Part shown: positions 38,870 to 49,130 of the stretch, piece by piece
Layout: each line of letters opens with the position of its first letter
Position numbering within the stretch: the stretch's first letter is position 1
Assembly (NCBI RefSeq): GCF_022968135.1
Contig: NZ_JALJRA010000001.1
Span: 372,001 to 436,000 of the forward strand
Source: Pseudorhizobium tarimense
GTDB lineage: Bacteria > Pseudomonadota > Alphaproteobacteria > Rhizobiales > Rhizobiaceae
DNA length: 64,000 bases
Direction: 5' to 3'
Notes under the pieces: model-generated
The model's database searches: none
Told to the model about the DNA's origin: nothing
Seen by the model: the letters and a program-made list of their open reading frames with translations, nothing else
Program-made: the position numbers and the translations under genes

Positions 38870-40372
38870 TCAGGCGCCGCCGGGATAATTCGGGCTTTCA
38901 CGAGTGATGGTGATCCCGTGCGGGTGGCTTTCTCGCAGGCCAGCGCCGGAAATCTTCACGAAAGTTGCCTTTTCCTGGTACTCGGCGATATTCGCCCCGC
39001 CGACATAGCCCATCGCAGCCTTCAAGCCACCCGCGAGCTGGTGGAGTACGGCCGAGACCGGTCCCTTATAGGGTACTTGGCCTTCAATCCCTTCCGGTAC
39101 CAGTTTCAGCGTGTCACGCACTTCCGCCTGGAAGTAGCGATCGGCCGAGCCGCGGGCCATGGCGCCGACGGAGCCCATGCCGCGGTATGCCTTGAAGGAT
39201 CGGCCCTGGTAGAGATAGACCTCACCCGGGCTTTCGTCCGTACCGGCGAGAAGCGACCCGACCATCACGGCCGAGGCACCGGCGGCGATAGCCTTGGCGA
39301 GGTCGCCGGAGAACTTGATGCCGCCGTCGGCGATGATCGGGATGTTCTGGTCTTGCGCAGCCTGGACGGCTGCCATGATGGCTGCAAGCTGCGGAACACC
39401 GACACCTGCCACAATACGGGTGGTGCAGATCGAACCAGGGCCGATACCGACCTTCACTGCATCAGCGCCTGCATCAATGAGCGCCTTTGTTCCATCGGAG
39501 GTAGCGACGTTGCCGGCCATGACGCGCACGGAATTGGAAAGCTTCTTGACCCGCGTAACAGCGTCCAGCACGCGCTGGGAATGACCGTGCGCCGTATCGA
39601 CCACCAACAGGTCGACCCCGGCATCAATCAGCCGCTCGGCGCGCTCAAAGCCGTCATCCCCCACGCTGATTGCCGCGGCCGCCCGCAGGCGCCCCTGCGC
39701 ATCCTTTGAGGCGTTCGGGTTGAGCTGGGACTTTTCGATATCCTTGACCGTGATGAGCCCGACACAATGGCCCTGCCCGTCGACAACCAGCAGCTTCTCG
39801 ATCCGGTGCTTGTGCAGGAGCCTCTTCGCTTCGGACTGGTCGACATTGTCGTTGACCGTGATGAGGTTCTCGCGGGTCATCAGCTCATAAATTTTCTGCG
39901 CCGGATCGGAGGCGAAGCGGACGTCGCGATTGGTGAGGATGCCGACGAGGCGGCCCGTCTTTTGCCCCCCATTGCCGCCGTTCTCGACGACAGGAATCCC
40001 GGAGATCCCGTGGATCTTCATCAGCGAGAGCGCCTCAGCGAGCGACGCATCTGGCCCGATGGTGACGGGATTGACGACCATGCCGCTCTCGAACTTCTTG
40101 ACCTGACGGACCTCTTCGGCCTGCTCGCTCGGCGTAAGATTGCGATGGATGACGCCGATGCCGCCGGCCTGCGCCATGGCAATCGCAAGTCGGCCTTCGG
40201 TGACCGTGTCCATGGCGGAAGACAGGATCGGCAGGTTGAGATCGATGTCCTGGGCGATTCTCGTGGCGATATTGGTCTGGCCCGGCATGATTTCGGAATG
40301 GCCGGGCTGCAGCAGCACGTCGTCGAAGGTGAGCGCATCAGCGCCGGTTGCCGATTCAATAATGCGTGCCAT
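38870..40372 (-). CDS. guaB: inosine-5'-monophosphate dehydrogenase
   Basis: A 500-residue IMPDH. The TIM-barrel core is split by a CBS pair at about residues 95-205 ([22 protein letters not shown]). The catalytic Cys is in [16 protein letters not shown], and the flap contains [14 protein letters not shown] with GSADRYFQ. It oxidises IMP to XMP with NAD, the committed step to GMP. ATG at 40372 follows AAGGA. The gene has its own terminator. Confidence 0.96.
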   Translation of the reverse strand: MARIIESATGADALTFDDVLLQPGHSEIMPGQTNIATRIAQDIDLNLPILSSAMDTVTEGRLAIAMAQAGGIGVIHRNLTPSEQAEEVRQVKKFESGMVVNPVTIGPDASLAEALSLMKIHGISGIPVVENGGNGGQKTGRLVGILTNRDVRFASDPAQKIYELMTRENLITVNDNVDQSEAKRLLHKHRIEKLLVVDGQGHCVGLITVKDIEKSQLNPNASKDAQGRLRAAAAISVGDDGFERAERLIDAGVDLLVVDTAHGHSQRVLDAVTRVKKLSNSVRVMAGNVATSDGTKALIDAGADAVKVGIGPGSICTTRIVAGVGVPQLAAIMAAVQAAQDQNIPIIADGGIKFSGDLAKAIAAGASAVMVGSLLAGTDESPGEVYLYQGRSFKAYRGMGSVGAMARGSADRYFQAEVRDTLKLVPEGIEGQVPYKGPVSAVLHQLAGGLKAAMGYVGGANIAEYQEKATFVKISGAGLRESHPHGITITRESPNYPGGA

Positions 40373-40501
40373 GGCCAATTTCCTTCAGGTCAGAAATGCG
40401 AGGGACGCACCGGAACGAGGAATCGTCCGTCCGGGCGTTCTCAAAAAATGTTGCTCGGAAGTTGGCGAGGGCTGGTAACACGTTCATGACAGGAAGGGAA
40501 T

Positions 40502-40535
40502 AGCAAAAACCCGGAGGCGGGATGCCTCCGGGTTT
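40502..40535 (-). terminator. terminator after the metallo-beta-lactamase-fold gene
   Basis: AAACCCGGAGGC and GCCTCCGGGTTT form a perfect 12-bp stem around a 5-base loop; on the reverse strand it runs into TTTTTGC. It lies 19 bases after the stop. Confidence 0.9.
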
Positions 40536-40553
40536 GCAGGTGGAGCGTAAGCT

Positions 40554-41549
40554 TCAGATCTCGAACTGGTATGTCTTCGGCACGAAGCGGTATCCCGTAT
40601 CCAGCTTCTCCACATAGCCCACCGACGGGAACGGCATGTGGTAGCCTAGGAAGGCGACTTTGTCTGCCGCGATCATGTCGAAGACCTTCTTGCGCGTCTC
40701 GGCGGCCATGGCCTTGTCCATGTCGAAGCGCACCTCCCATTCGGGACGCTGCAGCGACAGAACATAGTGATTGGCCGTGTCAGCAGTCATTACCAGCCTA
40801 CGCCCCTCCGATTCGACGTTGAAAATCAGGTGACCTGGGGTGTGACCGAAAGCCTCCATGCTGGTGATACCGGGCACGACGTCATCTCCCCCGCCGATGA
40901 AGGTCATCTTGTCCGCAAACGGCTTCACCTTCTCCAGAACGGCCTTGTGCCCGTTCTCGGCAGGCGTTCCCACGCGTGCTGGATCGGTCCAAAAGTCGTA
41001 CTCCACCTGACCCGCCACATAACGGGCGTTCGGGAAGGCCGGGCTGCCGTCCTCCTCCACCAGCCCGCCGATGTGGTCGCCATGCATGTGGGTGAGCACC
41101 ACGATCGAGACATCTTCCGGCGTATAGCCGCCGGCGGCCAGTCCTTCGATCAAGCGGCCCATTCCCTGAGCGCGACCGCCGGGACCCATGCCGGTGTCGA
41201 ACAGAACGACGTCACTGCCCGTATTGACGATGGCTGGGGCAAAGCTGTTGACGAACTCGTCCGCCGGAAGGAAGTTTTCGCGCAGAAGCTCGCCCACGGT
41301 CTCCGCCGACTGATCGGTGCCGAAGGTGTCGCTTGGCGCATCCGAGGTTCGCGACCCGTCCTTGACCACGAGAACATTGAAGCTGCCAACTTTGAGGCGA
41401 TCCGTCTGCGGCGGCATGGCCCGGTTGATTTCCAATCGCTTTGTCTCCTGCGCCTGGGCTTTACCGGTCAGAATGGCGGGTGCCGCCACTATGCCGGCAC
41501 CGGCAGTTCCCAAAAGCGTGCGGCGGCCGATGGTCATCGTCATCGTCAT
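40554..41549 (-). CDS. exported metallo-beta-lactamase-fold hydrolase
   Basis: A 331-residue protein. The N-terminus is a Tat signal (GRRTLLGTAGAGIVAAPAIL, cleaved after AQA). The MBL-fold metal site is LTHMHGDHIGGL, with further ligands in FGHTPGHL and MTADTANHYV. Family members hydrolyse lactones, phosphoesters or other substrates; this one resembles Tat-exported MBL proteins of unknown substrate. The first ATG is one of three clustered (MTMTMT), so the exact start is uncertain by a few codons. Confidence 0.85.
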   Translation of the reverse strand: MTMTMTIGRRTLLGTAGAGIVAAPAILTGKAQAQETKRLEINRAMPPQTDRLKVGSFNVLVVKDGSRTSDAPSDTFGTDQSAETVGELLRENFLPADEFVNSFAPAIVNTGSDVVLFDTGMGPGGRAQGMGRLIEGLAAGGYTPEDVSIVVLTHMHGDHIGGLVEEDGSPAFPNARYVAGQVEYDFWTDPARVGTPAENGHKAVLEKVKPFADKMTFIGGGDDVVPGITSMEAFGHTPGHLIFNVESEGRRLVMTADTANHYVLSLQRPEWEVRFDMDKAMAAETRKKVFDMIAADKVAFLGYHMPFPSVGYVEKLDTGYRFVPKTYQFEI

Positions 41550-41723
41550 CTCCCCTTGCTGTCAACTGGCCCTGATGCCAGCACGAGGAACATAAGCAAC
41601 GTATGGCCTGCGAAAACCGGCGTCACGCAGACGTGAAGCGAATCTGAACGGCACAGGTTTCGATGATTGGCATGTTGTGAGATCGGGACTAAGGAAGCAG
41701 TCTCCTCCCGCCGCAGGCGCCTC

Positions 41724-43127
41724 ATGAACCGAATCGTCCCGCTGATCCTTGCTGTTGCCCTTTTCATGGAGCAGATGGATTCCACTGTCATCTCGACGGC
41801 ACTGCCGGCGATCGCCGCAGATCTCGGCGTCGGCCCCATCACGCTGAAGCTCGCGCTAACCTCCTACATGGTTGCACTCGCCGTGTTCATTCCGATCAGC
41901 GGCTGGATGGCTGACCGGTTCGGCGCCAAGAAGATCTTTCGGATAGCAATCTTGGTCTTCATCATCGGTTCGATCTTCTGCGCCGTATCCGGCTCGCTTC
42001 TGCAGTTCGTCCTATCGCGCTTTCTCCAGGGCATGGGCGGCGCGATGATGACCCCAGTCGGGCGACTCGTTCTGCTGCGCACGACGAAGCGAAGCGAACT
42101 TGTTTCGGCGATGGCTCTGCTCACCATACCCGCGCTTGCGGGTCCGCTGACTGGCCCACCGGTCGGCGGCTTCATCACGACCTATTTCTCCTGGCACTGG
42201 ATATTCATCATCAACGTGCCGATCGGCCTCCTTGGCATTGTGCTGTCCGGGATCTATCTGCCGAACCTCGACCACCTGCGGCCGCCGCCGATCGACTGGA
42301 CCGGCTTTTTTCTCGTTGCCGTGGCCGCAGCCGGCACCGTGTTCGGCCTTTCCGTGGTCAGCCTGCCAGCACTGCCGCCTTTCGTCGGGATCGCGACTAC
42401 CGCCGTCGGGATCCTCTGCGGCGCGCTGTATTTCCGTCACGCCCGACGCCACCCCTCGCCGATTCTGAGCTTCTCCGTCTTCGAGAACGAAGCCTTCCGC
42501 GCCGCCACCTCGAGCGGGACGATCTTCCGCATCGCGACCGGCGCCATTCCCTTCCTCATGCCACTGATGCTGCAGCTTGCTTTCGGCCTCAACCCATTTC
42601 GGTCGGGCATGATCACCTTTGCGGGTGCGCTCGGGGCGTTGACGGTCAAGTTCATTGCGCGGCGCGTTTTCGCCGCCACCGGCTTCAAGGCTACGCTGAT
42701 CACCGCGAGCATTCTCGCTGCCTGCACCACGGCCGCGAACGGCTTCTTTACGCCTGACACCTCACACGCCCTGATCATCGCCTTTCTGGTGATGTCCGGC
42801 CTTTGCCGATCGTTCTTCTTCACCGGCAGCAATGCGCTGAGCTACTCGGAGATTGATGATGCGCAGGCAAGCCACGCCACCTCGATCGCCTCCGTGCTGC
42901 AGCAGGTGAGCCTGGCGCTCGGCGTTGCCTTTGCCGCCTTCATTCTCGAAGCCTCTTCGGTCCTACACGGCACACATCTGCAGCTTGCAGACTTCCACCT
43001 CGCCTTCTTCATCGTCGCAGGCGTATCGCTGCTTGCCGTCGTGCCGCTGCTAGGCCTCAGTCGGGACGCCGGCGCAGCCGCTTCCGGCCACCCGCCTAAA
43101 ACCGTCGAAGCGGAAGCGGCCGAATAG
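41724..43127 (+). CDS. MFS transporter, DHA2 (drug:H+ antiporter) family
   Basis: A 467-residue membrane protein with about 14 helices. MEQMDSTVISTALPAIA is the D1-like DHA2 motif, GWMADRFGAKKIF motif A, LLTIPALAGPLTGPPVGGFI motif C, and WHWIFIINVPIG is typical of DHA2 exporters (EmrB-like). It probably exports toxic compounds. The frame is open 57 bases upstream, but MNRIVPLILAVALF gives the usual start. Its stop directly abuts the convergent rlmE stop. Confidence 0.9.
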   Translation: MNRIVPLILAVALFMEQMDSTVISTALPAIAADLGVGPITLKLALTSYMVALAVFIPISGWMADRFGAKKIFRIAILVFIIGSIFCAVSGSLLQFVLSRFLQGMGGAMMTPVGRLVLLRTTKRSELVSAMALLTIPALAGPLTGPPVGGFITTYFSWHWIFIINVPIGLLGIVLSGIYLPNLDHLRPPPIDWTGFFLVAVAAAGTVFGLSVVSLPALPPFVGIATTAVGILCGALYFRHARRHPSPILSFSVFENEAFRAATSSGTIFRIATGAIPFLMPLMLQLAFGLNPFRSGMITFAGALGALTVKFIARRVFAATGFKATLITASILAACTTAANGFFTPDTSHALIIAFLVMSGLCRSFFFTGSNALSYSEIDDAQASHATSIASVLQQVSLALGVAFAAFILEASSVLHGTHLQLADFHLAFFIVAGVSLLAVVPLLGLSRDAGAAASGHPPKTVEAEAAE

Positions 43128-43850
43128 TCAGCCTTCCTCTTCGGCATCCGCTACGGTAGTACGGCCCTTAAAACCTTTGGCGAGCAGAAACATCTCGACC
43201 GATTCCGAGCGCGATGCCCCCGGCTTGATGTGGATGACCTGCCGGAAATATTGCTTCAGCATGTTGAGGAGGTCTCGTTCCGTGCCGCCCTGGAAGGTCT
43301 TGGCCAGGAAATGGCCGCCCTCCCGCAGCACCTCGACGGCAAAATAGGCGGCGACCTCGCACAGATGCATCGTGCGCAGGTGGTCGGTCTTCTGATGACC
43401 GGTCGTCGGTGCCGCCATGTCGGAGACGACGAGATCAGGTGCGCCGCCGATTGCCTCCACCAGCAGGCGCGGCGCTTCCGGATCGAGGAAGTCGAGCTGC
43501 AGGATCCTCACCCCGGGAAGCGGCGCCATCTCCAGAAAGTCGATCGCCGCAACGCGGATATCGTCGTCCGTCGAGCCGGTGACCTTGGCGGCAATCTGCG
43601 ACCAGCTGCCGGGAGCTGCCCCAAGATCGATGATGCGACGCGCACCCTTCAGGATCTGGTGCTTTTCGTCGATCTCCAGAAGCTTGAAGGCGGCGCGCGC
43701 GCGGTAACCTTCCAGTTTCGCCCGCTGGACATAAGGATCATTGATGTGACGCTCGATCCAGCGGCGGGAGGACGCCTTCAGCTTGCCCTTCTTCACCTTC
43801 TGGCCGAGTTTGCGGCCCGTGCGGTTGCTGCCGACCGGCGGTTTAGTCAT
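43128..43850 (-). CDS. rlmE: 23S rRNA (uridine(2552)-2'-O)-methyltransferase
   Basis: A 240-residue FtsJ/RrmJ protein. [15 protein letters not shown] holds the first catalytic Lys, [13 protein letters not shown] is SAM motif [13 protein letters not shown] supplies the Asp, and [10 protein letters not shown] and [15 protein letters not shown] supply the second Lys and Glu of the KDKE tetrad. It acts on the ribosomal A-loop and is heat-inducible in E. coli. A basic N-terminal extension (about 30 residues) precedes the domain. It overlaps the upstream ppx-type gene by ATGA. Confidence 0.95.
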   Translation of the reverse strand: MTKPPVGSNRTGRKLGQKVKKGKLKASSRRWIERHINDPYVQRAKLEGYRARAAFKLLEIDEKHQILKGARRIIDLGAAPGSWSQIAAKVTGSTDDDIRVAAIDFLEMAPLPGVRILQLDFLDPEAPRLLVEAIGGAPDLVVSDMAAPTTGHQKTDHLRTMHLCEVAAYFAVEVLREGGHFLAKTFQGGTERDLLNMLKQYFRQVIHIKPGASRSESVEMFLLAKGFKGRTTVADAEEEG

Positions 43851-45364
43851 CGGCGTGCTCCTTCATCGTGCCGTTCGGCAGCCATGCGCCGGGGTCGGCC
43901 GCGGCGCCAAGCACCGTCATCGGCCATCATGTCGGTCAGGATGCCTTCGCGTAGGCCGCGGTCTGCCACACGCATGCGCGCGCTTGGCCAGCGCCTGCGG
44001 ATTGCTTCCAGAATGGCGCAGCCGGCAAGCACCAGATCGGCCCGGTCCGGTCCGATGCAGGGATTGGCGGCGCGATCGGCAAAGCCCCAGGATAGGAGCT
44101 TCGCCTGCATCGCCGTCACCTCGGCATCAGACAGCCACAGGCCGTCGACCTTGCGGCGGTCATAGCGCGGCAGATCGAGGTGGACACCGGCAAGCGTCGT
44201 TACCGTTCCTGATGTCCCGATCAGGTGGAAATCCTCCAGCCGCGCATGCGGTTCGCCGAGCGGCGGGCAATCGAACCGTGCCAGCATGCCTTCCACTTCC
44301 GTCACCATCGCCTCGAAGACATTGGGCGTCACATCACGTCCGCCGTGGCGTTCGGAGAGCGTCACAACGCCGACGGGAAGCGAGGTCCAGTGGGTGATAT
44401 GGTTGGCAAGCCGGCTGGACCGGTTGTTGCCGATGCGGATCACGGCGATCTCGGAGGAACCGCCACCGATGTCGAAGAGCACGACCGAGCGCGCTTCCCG
44501 GCCGACAAGCGACGAACAGCCGGAAACAGCAAGCCGCGCTTCCGTTTCCCGATCAATGATCTCCAGCGTCAGTCCGGTTTCGCGCGTGACCCGTTCCAGA
44601 AACAGCGCACCATTGTCGGCAGAGCGGCAGGCCTCAGTAGCGATCAGCCGCATCTTGCGGATCGGCCGGCCGGCAAGCTTGGAGGCGCAAACCTTCAACG
44701 CCTCGACGGCGCGATCCATCGCCTCGTCGGACAGGCGCCGGTTAGCTGCAAGTCCCTCCCCCAGCCGCACGATGCGCGAGAAGGCATCCACGACCCGGAA
44801 CTGGCCGGGGCGCGTCGGCTGCGCAATCAGCAGGCGGCAGTTGTTGGTTCCAAGATCAAGGGCCGCATAGAAGTCGTCGCGGTAGATCTGCGGCGGCGCG
44901 GTGTTTTCGCCTTGGGCCAGCTTCGCCGTCTGGCCATTGGGCAGACGGATGGCAAGAGTCGGATCGAATGCCGGCTCATTACGCGCCTGCACGAGCGGAC
45001 GCCCCTGCAACCCGCGCCCGCCGCGGTTCTTCTTGCGCCGCTTACGCTTGCCCGTTTCAGGTCGCTCGGCCACAAGCGCAACGACGGCATCACGTCCGTT
45101 CAGCGCATTGCCACCTTCCGCTCGACCGTTCGATGCAGAGCGGGCACGGCGGCGCTTGCGCTTTCGCGCCGGGTTTGCGGGTTCATTCGTCTCGGGCCGT
45201 TCGACCGGAGCGGCATCCTGTGCCGATCCACCATGTGCGGATGGCGCCGCGTTGAGGTTCTTGCCCCGACGCTTCGCCTTGCGGCGACGGGACGATCTCC
45301 CTTCGCCGCGCCCTGCGGTCGACGCCCCGCCTTCGGGCGGCTTACCGCCGCTGTCGGGGTCCAT
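43847..45364 (-). CDS. Ppx/GppA family exopolyphosphatase/pppGpp phosphohydrolase with basic N-terminal extension
   Basis: A 505-residue protein. The Ppx/GppA actin-like domain starts near residue 168: [18 protein letters not shown], then [35 protein letters not shown] and [15 protein letters not shown]. The first 160 residues are low-complexity and Lys/Arg-rich ([27 protein letters not shown]), absent from E. coli homologues but usual in rhizobia. It degrades polyphosphate or converts pppGpp to ppGpp. It is transcribed with rlmE, a pairing conserved in Rhizobiales. Confidence 0.9.
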   Translation of the reverse strand: MDPDSGGKPPEGGASTAGRGEGRSSRRRKAKRRGKNLNAAPSAHGGSAQDAAPVERPETNEPANPARKRKRRRARSASNGRAEGGNALNGRDAVVALVAERPETGKRKRRKKNRGGRGLQGRPLVQARNEPAFDPTLAIRLPNGQTAKLAQGENTAPPQIYRDDFYAALDLGTNNCRLLIAQPTRPGQFRVVDAFSRIVRLGEGLAANRRLSDEAMDRAVEALKVCASKLAGRPIRKMRLIATEACRSADNGALFLERVTRETGLTLEIIDRETEARLAVSGCSSLVGREARSVVLFDIGGGSSEIAVIRIGNNRSSRLANHITHWTSLPVGVVTLSERHGGRDVTPNVFEAMVTEVEGMLARFDCPPLGEPHARLEDFHLIGTSGTVTTLAGVHLDLPRYDRRKVDGLWLSDAEVTAMQAKLLSWGFADRAANPCIGPDRADLVLAGCAILEAIRRRWPSARMRVADRGLREGILTDMMADDGAWRRGRPRRMAAERHDEGARR

Positions 45365-45594
45365 CAGTTCATGTCCATCTCGCCGCGCAAGGCCTGTTCG
45401 GCATGCAGCTGGCGTTTATCGTTTCGTTGGCGGCAAGATAACAGCGGCAGGCAAAATCGCCAACGGGTTTTTCGTCCGCTATTCGTGCACCCTTGGGACG
45501 TGCTCGGGAGCGGAACTTTTTTTGCCGAAGGGTATTTGCATAATCGGACGCATTGGTTATAAGCCGCCCACCGAGCGACGCACCGCGTCACTTT

Positions 45595-45668
45595 TGGGGA
45601 ATAGGTTAACGGTAGACCCACGGACTCTGACTCCGTTAGTCCTGGTTCGAATCCAGGTTCCCCAGCCA
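45595..45668 (+). tRNA. tRNA-Gln (anticodon CTG)
   Basis: Acceptor stem TGGGGAA pairs with TTCCCCA, then G and an encoded CCA. The anticodon arm ACGGA-CTCTGAC-TCCGT has anticodon CTG in the 7-base loop. The T arm is CTGG-TTCGAATC-CCAG-like with the usual TTCGAATC. It is complete (74 bases) and marks the left end of the island, whose right end carries a copy of its 3' part. Confidence 0.95.
45645..45668 (+). repeat. attL: 3' end of tRNA-Gln
   Basis: The last 24 bases of the tRNA, from GTTCGAATCC through CCCCAGCCA, recur at 61679-61702 with 22 of 24 matches. Tyrosine integrases commonly recombine at this part of tRNA genes. Confidence 0.85.
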
Positions 45669-45825
45669 ATTCTCCCAAAAAGCCTTTGTTTCCTTGATTT
45701 TCCAGTCGTGCCGGATCCCGTTTTGGGGTCATTGCCGAGGTGATCCCAGAACTGTAGTCCACAGGTGATGCCCACGCGAAGTCTGCGCGGCGGCCTCTCC
45801 GGTGGCAGGCAAGGGCAAGACACCC

Positions 45826-46227
45826 ATGGCAGTGCGCCACGACGTCGAGAATCTTATTCGCCGCGGCAACATCTTCTACTGGCGGGCACGCGTGCCCATC
45901 TCGTTTGCGCGGTGCCGACCAGGCAGCCGGCTCTCGCTCAGCCTTCACTGTTCCGACCATAAGAAAGCGCAGGTGATCGGCCGCAAGCTCAACATGCTGA
46001 TGGCCGAACTGAAGATGAGATCGAAGGAACCAATGTCCAAGCAGCAGCTCCAGAAACTGTGCGAACACGAGCGCGACGTCATGCTTCTGCATCTCGAGGA
46101 CGCCGCGATCGCTGCCAGACGATATGGACGACCCGCCGACATCGAGGAGCTGGAACTCGACCTGGAGAATGCGTGGGCTTACAAGCTGCTCGCATGTTCG
46201 GCATCCGTCAACATCGATCCAAATTGA
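45826..46227 (+). pseudogene. truncated tyrosine-recombinase (integrase), N-terminal part
   Basis: A 133-residue reading. MAVRHDVENLIRRGNIFYWR and ARVPISFARCRPGSRLSLSL resemble the N-terminus of DUF6538-type site-specific integrases, followed by the helical arm-binding region with HKKAQVIGRKLNMLMAELK. Full proteins have 400-600 residues and end with a catalytic R-H-R-Y domain; here the frame stops at 46227 and no catalytic domain follows. It lies 158 bases from the tRNA, in the usual integrase position. An in-frame GTG 24 bases upstream is a possible earlier start. Confidence 0.75.
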
Positions 46228-46536
46228 CGACTATCCCCCGCAGGGAAAAGTGGCGTCTTCTCAATAAGTTGGGCGATCTTGCCCGCAGTTCCTTGGGCCA
46301 TCCGTCGTGTTCGAAGGCGCTAGGAAAATTGGATGGGGACCCGCGGGCAATGACCGCAACGGGGCCTTTAGCGGATCGTCCGTGCGTGAAGACTATCGAT
46401 GCGGGAAGCAGGGATCCGAGGCGTCGTGGATGCCCCGGCCCGAAGCTCCATCCACTCCGTGTTCTTCACGTTGAGTTCAGGTGGGTTGCGAACTGACCCT
46501 GAATATACCGTAAGCTCAATTAGGGAGTTCCACCTC
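46228..46536. other. non-coding stretch between integrase fragment and permease gene
   Basis: No gene supported. It probably held the deleted remainder of the integrase. Near its 3' end, TTAGGGAG serves as a ribosome site for the TTG start at 46537. The permease frame is open here too, back to ATG 46399, but the sequence is not protein-like. Confidence 0.4.
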
Positions 46537-48756
46537 TTGGCCGACATATGGACGGTCGCGTCCGCGTCCTTGATTCTCTTGGCAATTGGACGCCTTGGAA
46601 TGCGGCTGAGGTCTGTGCTTTGTGATCATCTGCCTCGCAGATCGGCGGATGAGCTCCCCATGCGGTCGCGCACCAACACCCAGCCGCTGCTGAAGTCCAG
46701 TATCATTGCCGAGGTGGATGAGCGCCCCATATCCCAAAATAGAGACGGCCAGCCATTGACCTGTTCGAGCTACGCCGAAAGCGCGGAGGCGGAAGTGCTA
46801 AATGACCTCGGCGGCCCCCGCCGCGTTTATTCGATCTCGACATCTTCTCCGTCATCAAGCCTGCCTGCCTTTGTAAGCGTGCTTGCAGTGATCGCTATTC
46901 TCTATTTCGCCAAGGAAGTGCTTCTTCCTCTGGCAATCGCTGTACTGCTGACGTTCGCATTGGCTCCGATTTCTTCACGTCTGCGCAAGTGGGGTCTCCC
47001 GCGCAGTCTCGCGGTCATAATCACCGTCCTGCTCGCTTTCCTTTTTCTCGTCATTTTTGGGCTTGTCGTGGCTGGACATGTCGCCGAGGTGGCTCAAAAC
47101 CTCCCGGCATATCAGGGCAACATCATAGCAAAGATCCGGGCACTTCAAGATAGCGGAACGGACAACGGTTTCATTCGACGCCTGACGTCCACCATCGAGA
47201 GCGTTGGCAGCGAACTCAACAACGAAGGACAGCCGCATGCTTCCCCAGGCGTTGGCCCGACACCACGAGAACCCCTTCTCGTTGAGATATTTGCGCCTAG
47301 TCGTCCAATCCAAACACTTACGAGCCTGATAGGGCCCTTGCTCGGCCCCATAGCCTCATTAGGCTTGGTCATAGTCGTGGTCATTTTCATGCTCTTGGAG
47401 CGAGAAGCGCTTCGTGACCGCTTTATCCGCCTTGTCGGCTACGGAGATCTGCATCGAACAACAGAGGCCATCCAGGAGGCCGGCAGCCGGGTTGCCCGGT
47501 ATCTGCTCATGCAATTGGTGGTCAATTGCACTTACGGCGTACCATTGGCGCTGGGTCTTTGGGCGGTGGGGGTTCCGAACGCAGCGCTCTGGGGAATGCT
47601 CGCGATCGTCCTCCGTTTTGTCCCCTACATTGGACCCGTCATAGCGATGGTTCTGCCGCTGTTCTTGGCGTTCGCGGTCGACCCAGGCTGGAGCCTCGTT
47701 CTGTGGGTTGCGGCCATATTTCTCATTTTGGAATTGACCAGCAACAATATCGTGGAACCCTGGCTTTATGGATCTCGCACCGGGCTGTCCCCCTTGGCGA
47801 TCGTCGTCGCTGCGATTTTTTGGGCGTGGCTTTGGGGACCAGTCGGCCTGGTCCTGTCGACACCACTGACCGTCTGTCTTGTAGTCCTGGGCCGATACGT
47901 CCCGCAGTTCGAGTTCTTGGAGGTTATATTTGGAAGCGAGCCAGTGCTTGATCCTAAGGAGCGCCTCTATCAAAGACTGCTGGCAGGAGACCCCGATGAG
48001 GCGACTGACTACGCAGAGGAGCTCCTTGAGGAGGACTATCTCGAGGACTACTACGCCCAAGTTGCTATCCCGGCCCTTTTGCTTGCTGAGAAGGACCGGC
48101 GTCGTGGTGTGTTGACTGCGGAGCAAATGGATCAGGTCTATGAAACTGCCTCCGCTCTGGTCTTGAACCTTGCGGAGATCGCGCAGGAAGAAGAACAGGA
48201 GGAACAAGGCCAGAAGGATGAAGCCAAGGTAGATCAACGCCCTGTCACGCCGATCAAGGTGAGCGATGATGCAGAAGAACTACCGGACGGGAGTGGCAAA
48301 ACAGTCTTCTGCATCGGCGGCAGGGGCCCGCTCGATGACGCGTCGGCAGCCATGTTGGCCCAAGTCCTTCAGGTCCAAGGAGCCGAGGTGGGGGTAGCGA
48401 GGCACTCTGATGTCGCCAATCGTCGTGGCACCAACCTAGTTCCAGAACGAACAAGCGCCATTGTTGTCTGCTTCCTGAATGATGACTCGGGCAGGCAGGC
48501 CCGCACAGTTGTTCGCCGGCTCAAGCGTCTGTACCCGGCGACGCGGGTGGGCGCGGTGCTATGGACGGACGGCGAGGACGAAAAGCTATCGCTTGATCTC
48601 AAAGAGGCTGACTTCGTAGCCTCCAATCTGACCTCGGCCGCTCGCGAAGCGCTCTCCGGGAGCCAGCCGCCGCTGGTTGCCCCGCCGCGCAAGATTCGCG
48701 TCAGGCGCCCCCTAAACAAGACAAGCACCACCGCCGTACAGTCTAAGTCGACCTGA
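46537..48756 (+). CDS. AI-2E family transporter with extra C-terminal domain
   Basis: About 739 residues. The AI-2E permease core (roughly residues 90-440) has helix pairs starting LPAFVSVLAVIAILYFAKEV and family motifs such as LVVNCTYGVPLALGLW, FVPYIGPVIAMVLPL and NNIVEPWLYGSRTGLSP. Then come a Glu-rich linker (EIAQEEEQEEQG) and a C-terminal region of about 150 residues: KTVFCIGGRGPLDDASAAML and IVVCFLNDDSG alternating with helices, like a Rossmann or B12-binding-like fold. The start is uncertain: TTG 46537 (AGGGAG upstream), ATG 46600 or ATG 46399. Substrate unknown. Confidence 0.75.
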   Translation: MADIWTVASASLILLAIGRLGMRLRSVLCDHLPRRSADELPMRSRTNTQPLLKSSIIAEVDERPISQNRDGQPLTCSSYAESAEAEVLNDLGGPRRVYSISTSSPSSSLPAFVSVLAVIAILYFAKEVLLPLAIAVLLTFALAPISSRLRKWGLPRSLAVIITVLLAFLFLVIFGLVVAGHVAEVAQNLPAYQGNIIAKIRALQDSGTDNGFIRRLTSTIESVGSELNNEGQPHASPGVGPTPREPLLVEIFAPSRPIQTLTSLIGPLLGPIASLGLVIVVVIFMLLEREALRDRFIRLVGYGDLHRTTEAIQEAGSRVARYLLMQLVVNCTYGVPLALGLWAVGVPNAALWGMLAIVLRFVPYIGPVIAMVLPLFLAFAVDPGWSLVLWVAAIFLILELTSNNIVEPWLYGSRTGLSPLAIVVAAIFWAWLWGPVGLVLSTPLTVCLVVLGRYVPQFEFLEVIFGSEPVLDPKERLYQRLLAGDPDEATDYAEELLEEDYLEDYYAQVAIPALLLAEKDRRRGVLTAEQMDQVYETASALVLNLAEIAQEEEQEEQGQKDEAKVDQRPVTPIKVSDDAEELPDGSGKTVFCIGGRGPLDDASAAMLAQVLQVQGAEVGVARHSDVANRRGTNLVPERTSAIVVCFLNDDSGRQARTVVRRLKRLYPATRVGAVLWTDGEDEKLSLDLKEADFVASNLTSAAREALSGSQPPLVAPPRKIRVRRPLNKTSTTAVQSKST

Positions 48757-48819
48757 ATCGACCCCAGACGCACCGTTGTTGCCCACAAATCGGCGAGGAA
48801 AGGAACTTTATCTTTGACG

Positions 48820-48949
48820 TCAGCTCTGTCGCAAGCAGTGCCACATCCGCCACCGTTGGCTTGCCTGTGCGGTGTTTCCGAAACTCCCGAATGGCGTCTG
48901 CGCGTCGGCACGCTTCATCCCAAATCGCTTCGTCAGGGAATGACGTCAC
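48820..48949 (-). pseudogene. remnant of transposase N-terminus (Mu/integrase-core type)
   Basis: The reverse strand reads MTSFPDEAIWDEACRRADAI, then REFRKHRTGKPTVADVALLA and TEL before similarity fades. EACRRADAI with a following helix-turn-helix is the start of rhizobial transposases with a Mu-type C-terminal domain. Only about 43 residues remain. Nothing else is seen in the 374 bases between the permease and esterase genes. Confidence 0.45.
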
Positions 48950-49130
48950 TCACAGCAAGAAACCGTCAATTGCCATAGTCGTCTGATTCTCACATTAGGT
49001 GATTAGATCCGAGCACAGTTCTCAAGTTAGATGCTCGTGCTCAGATCAAGCGCCGAGCTGTCCTTTTGAAATGGCTGCAGCCCGAGTGTGGGATTAGCGG
49101 GCCAGTTCCAGCGTCGGGATCGGTCGGCGA

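Noticed and set aside
46399..46536. N-terminal extension of the AI-2E permease from ATG 46399
   Set aside because: The stretch has no ribosome site and is not protein-like; TTAGGGAG before TTG 46537 is better, although ATG 46600 remains possible.
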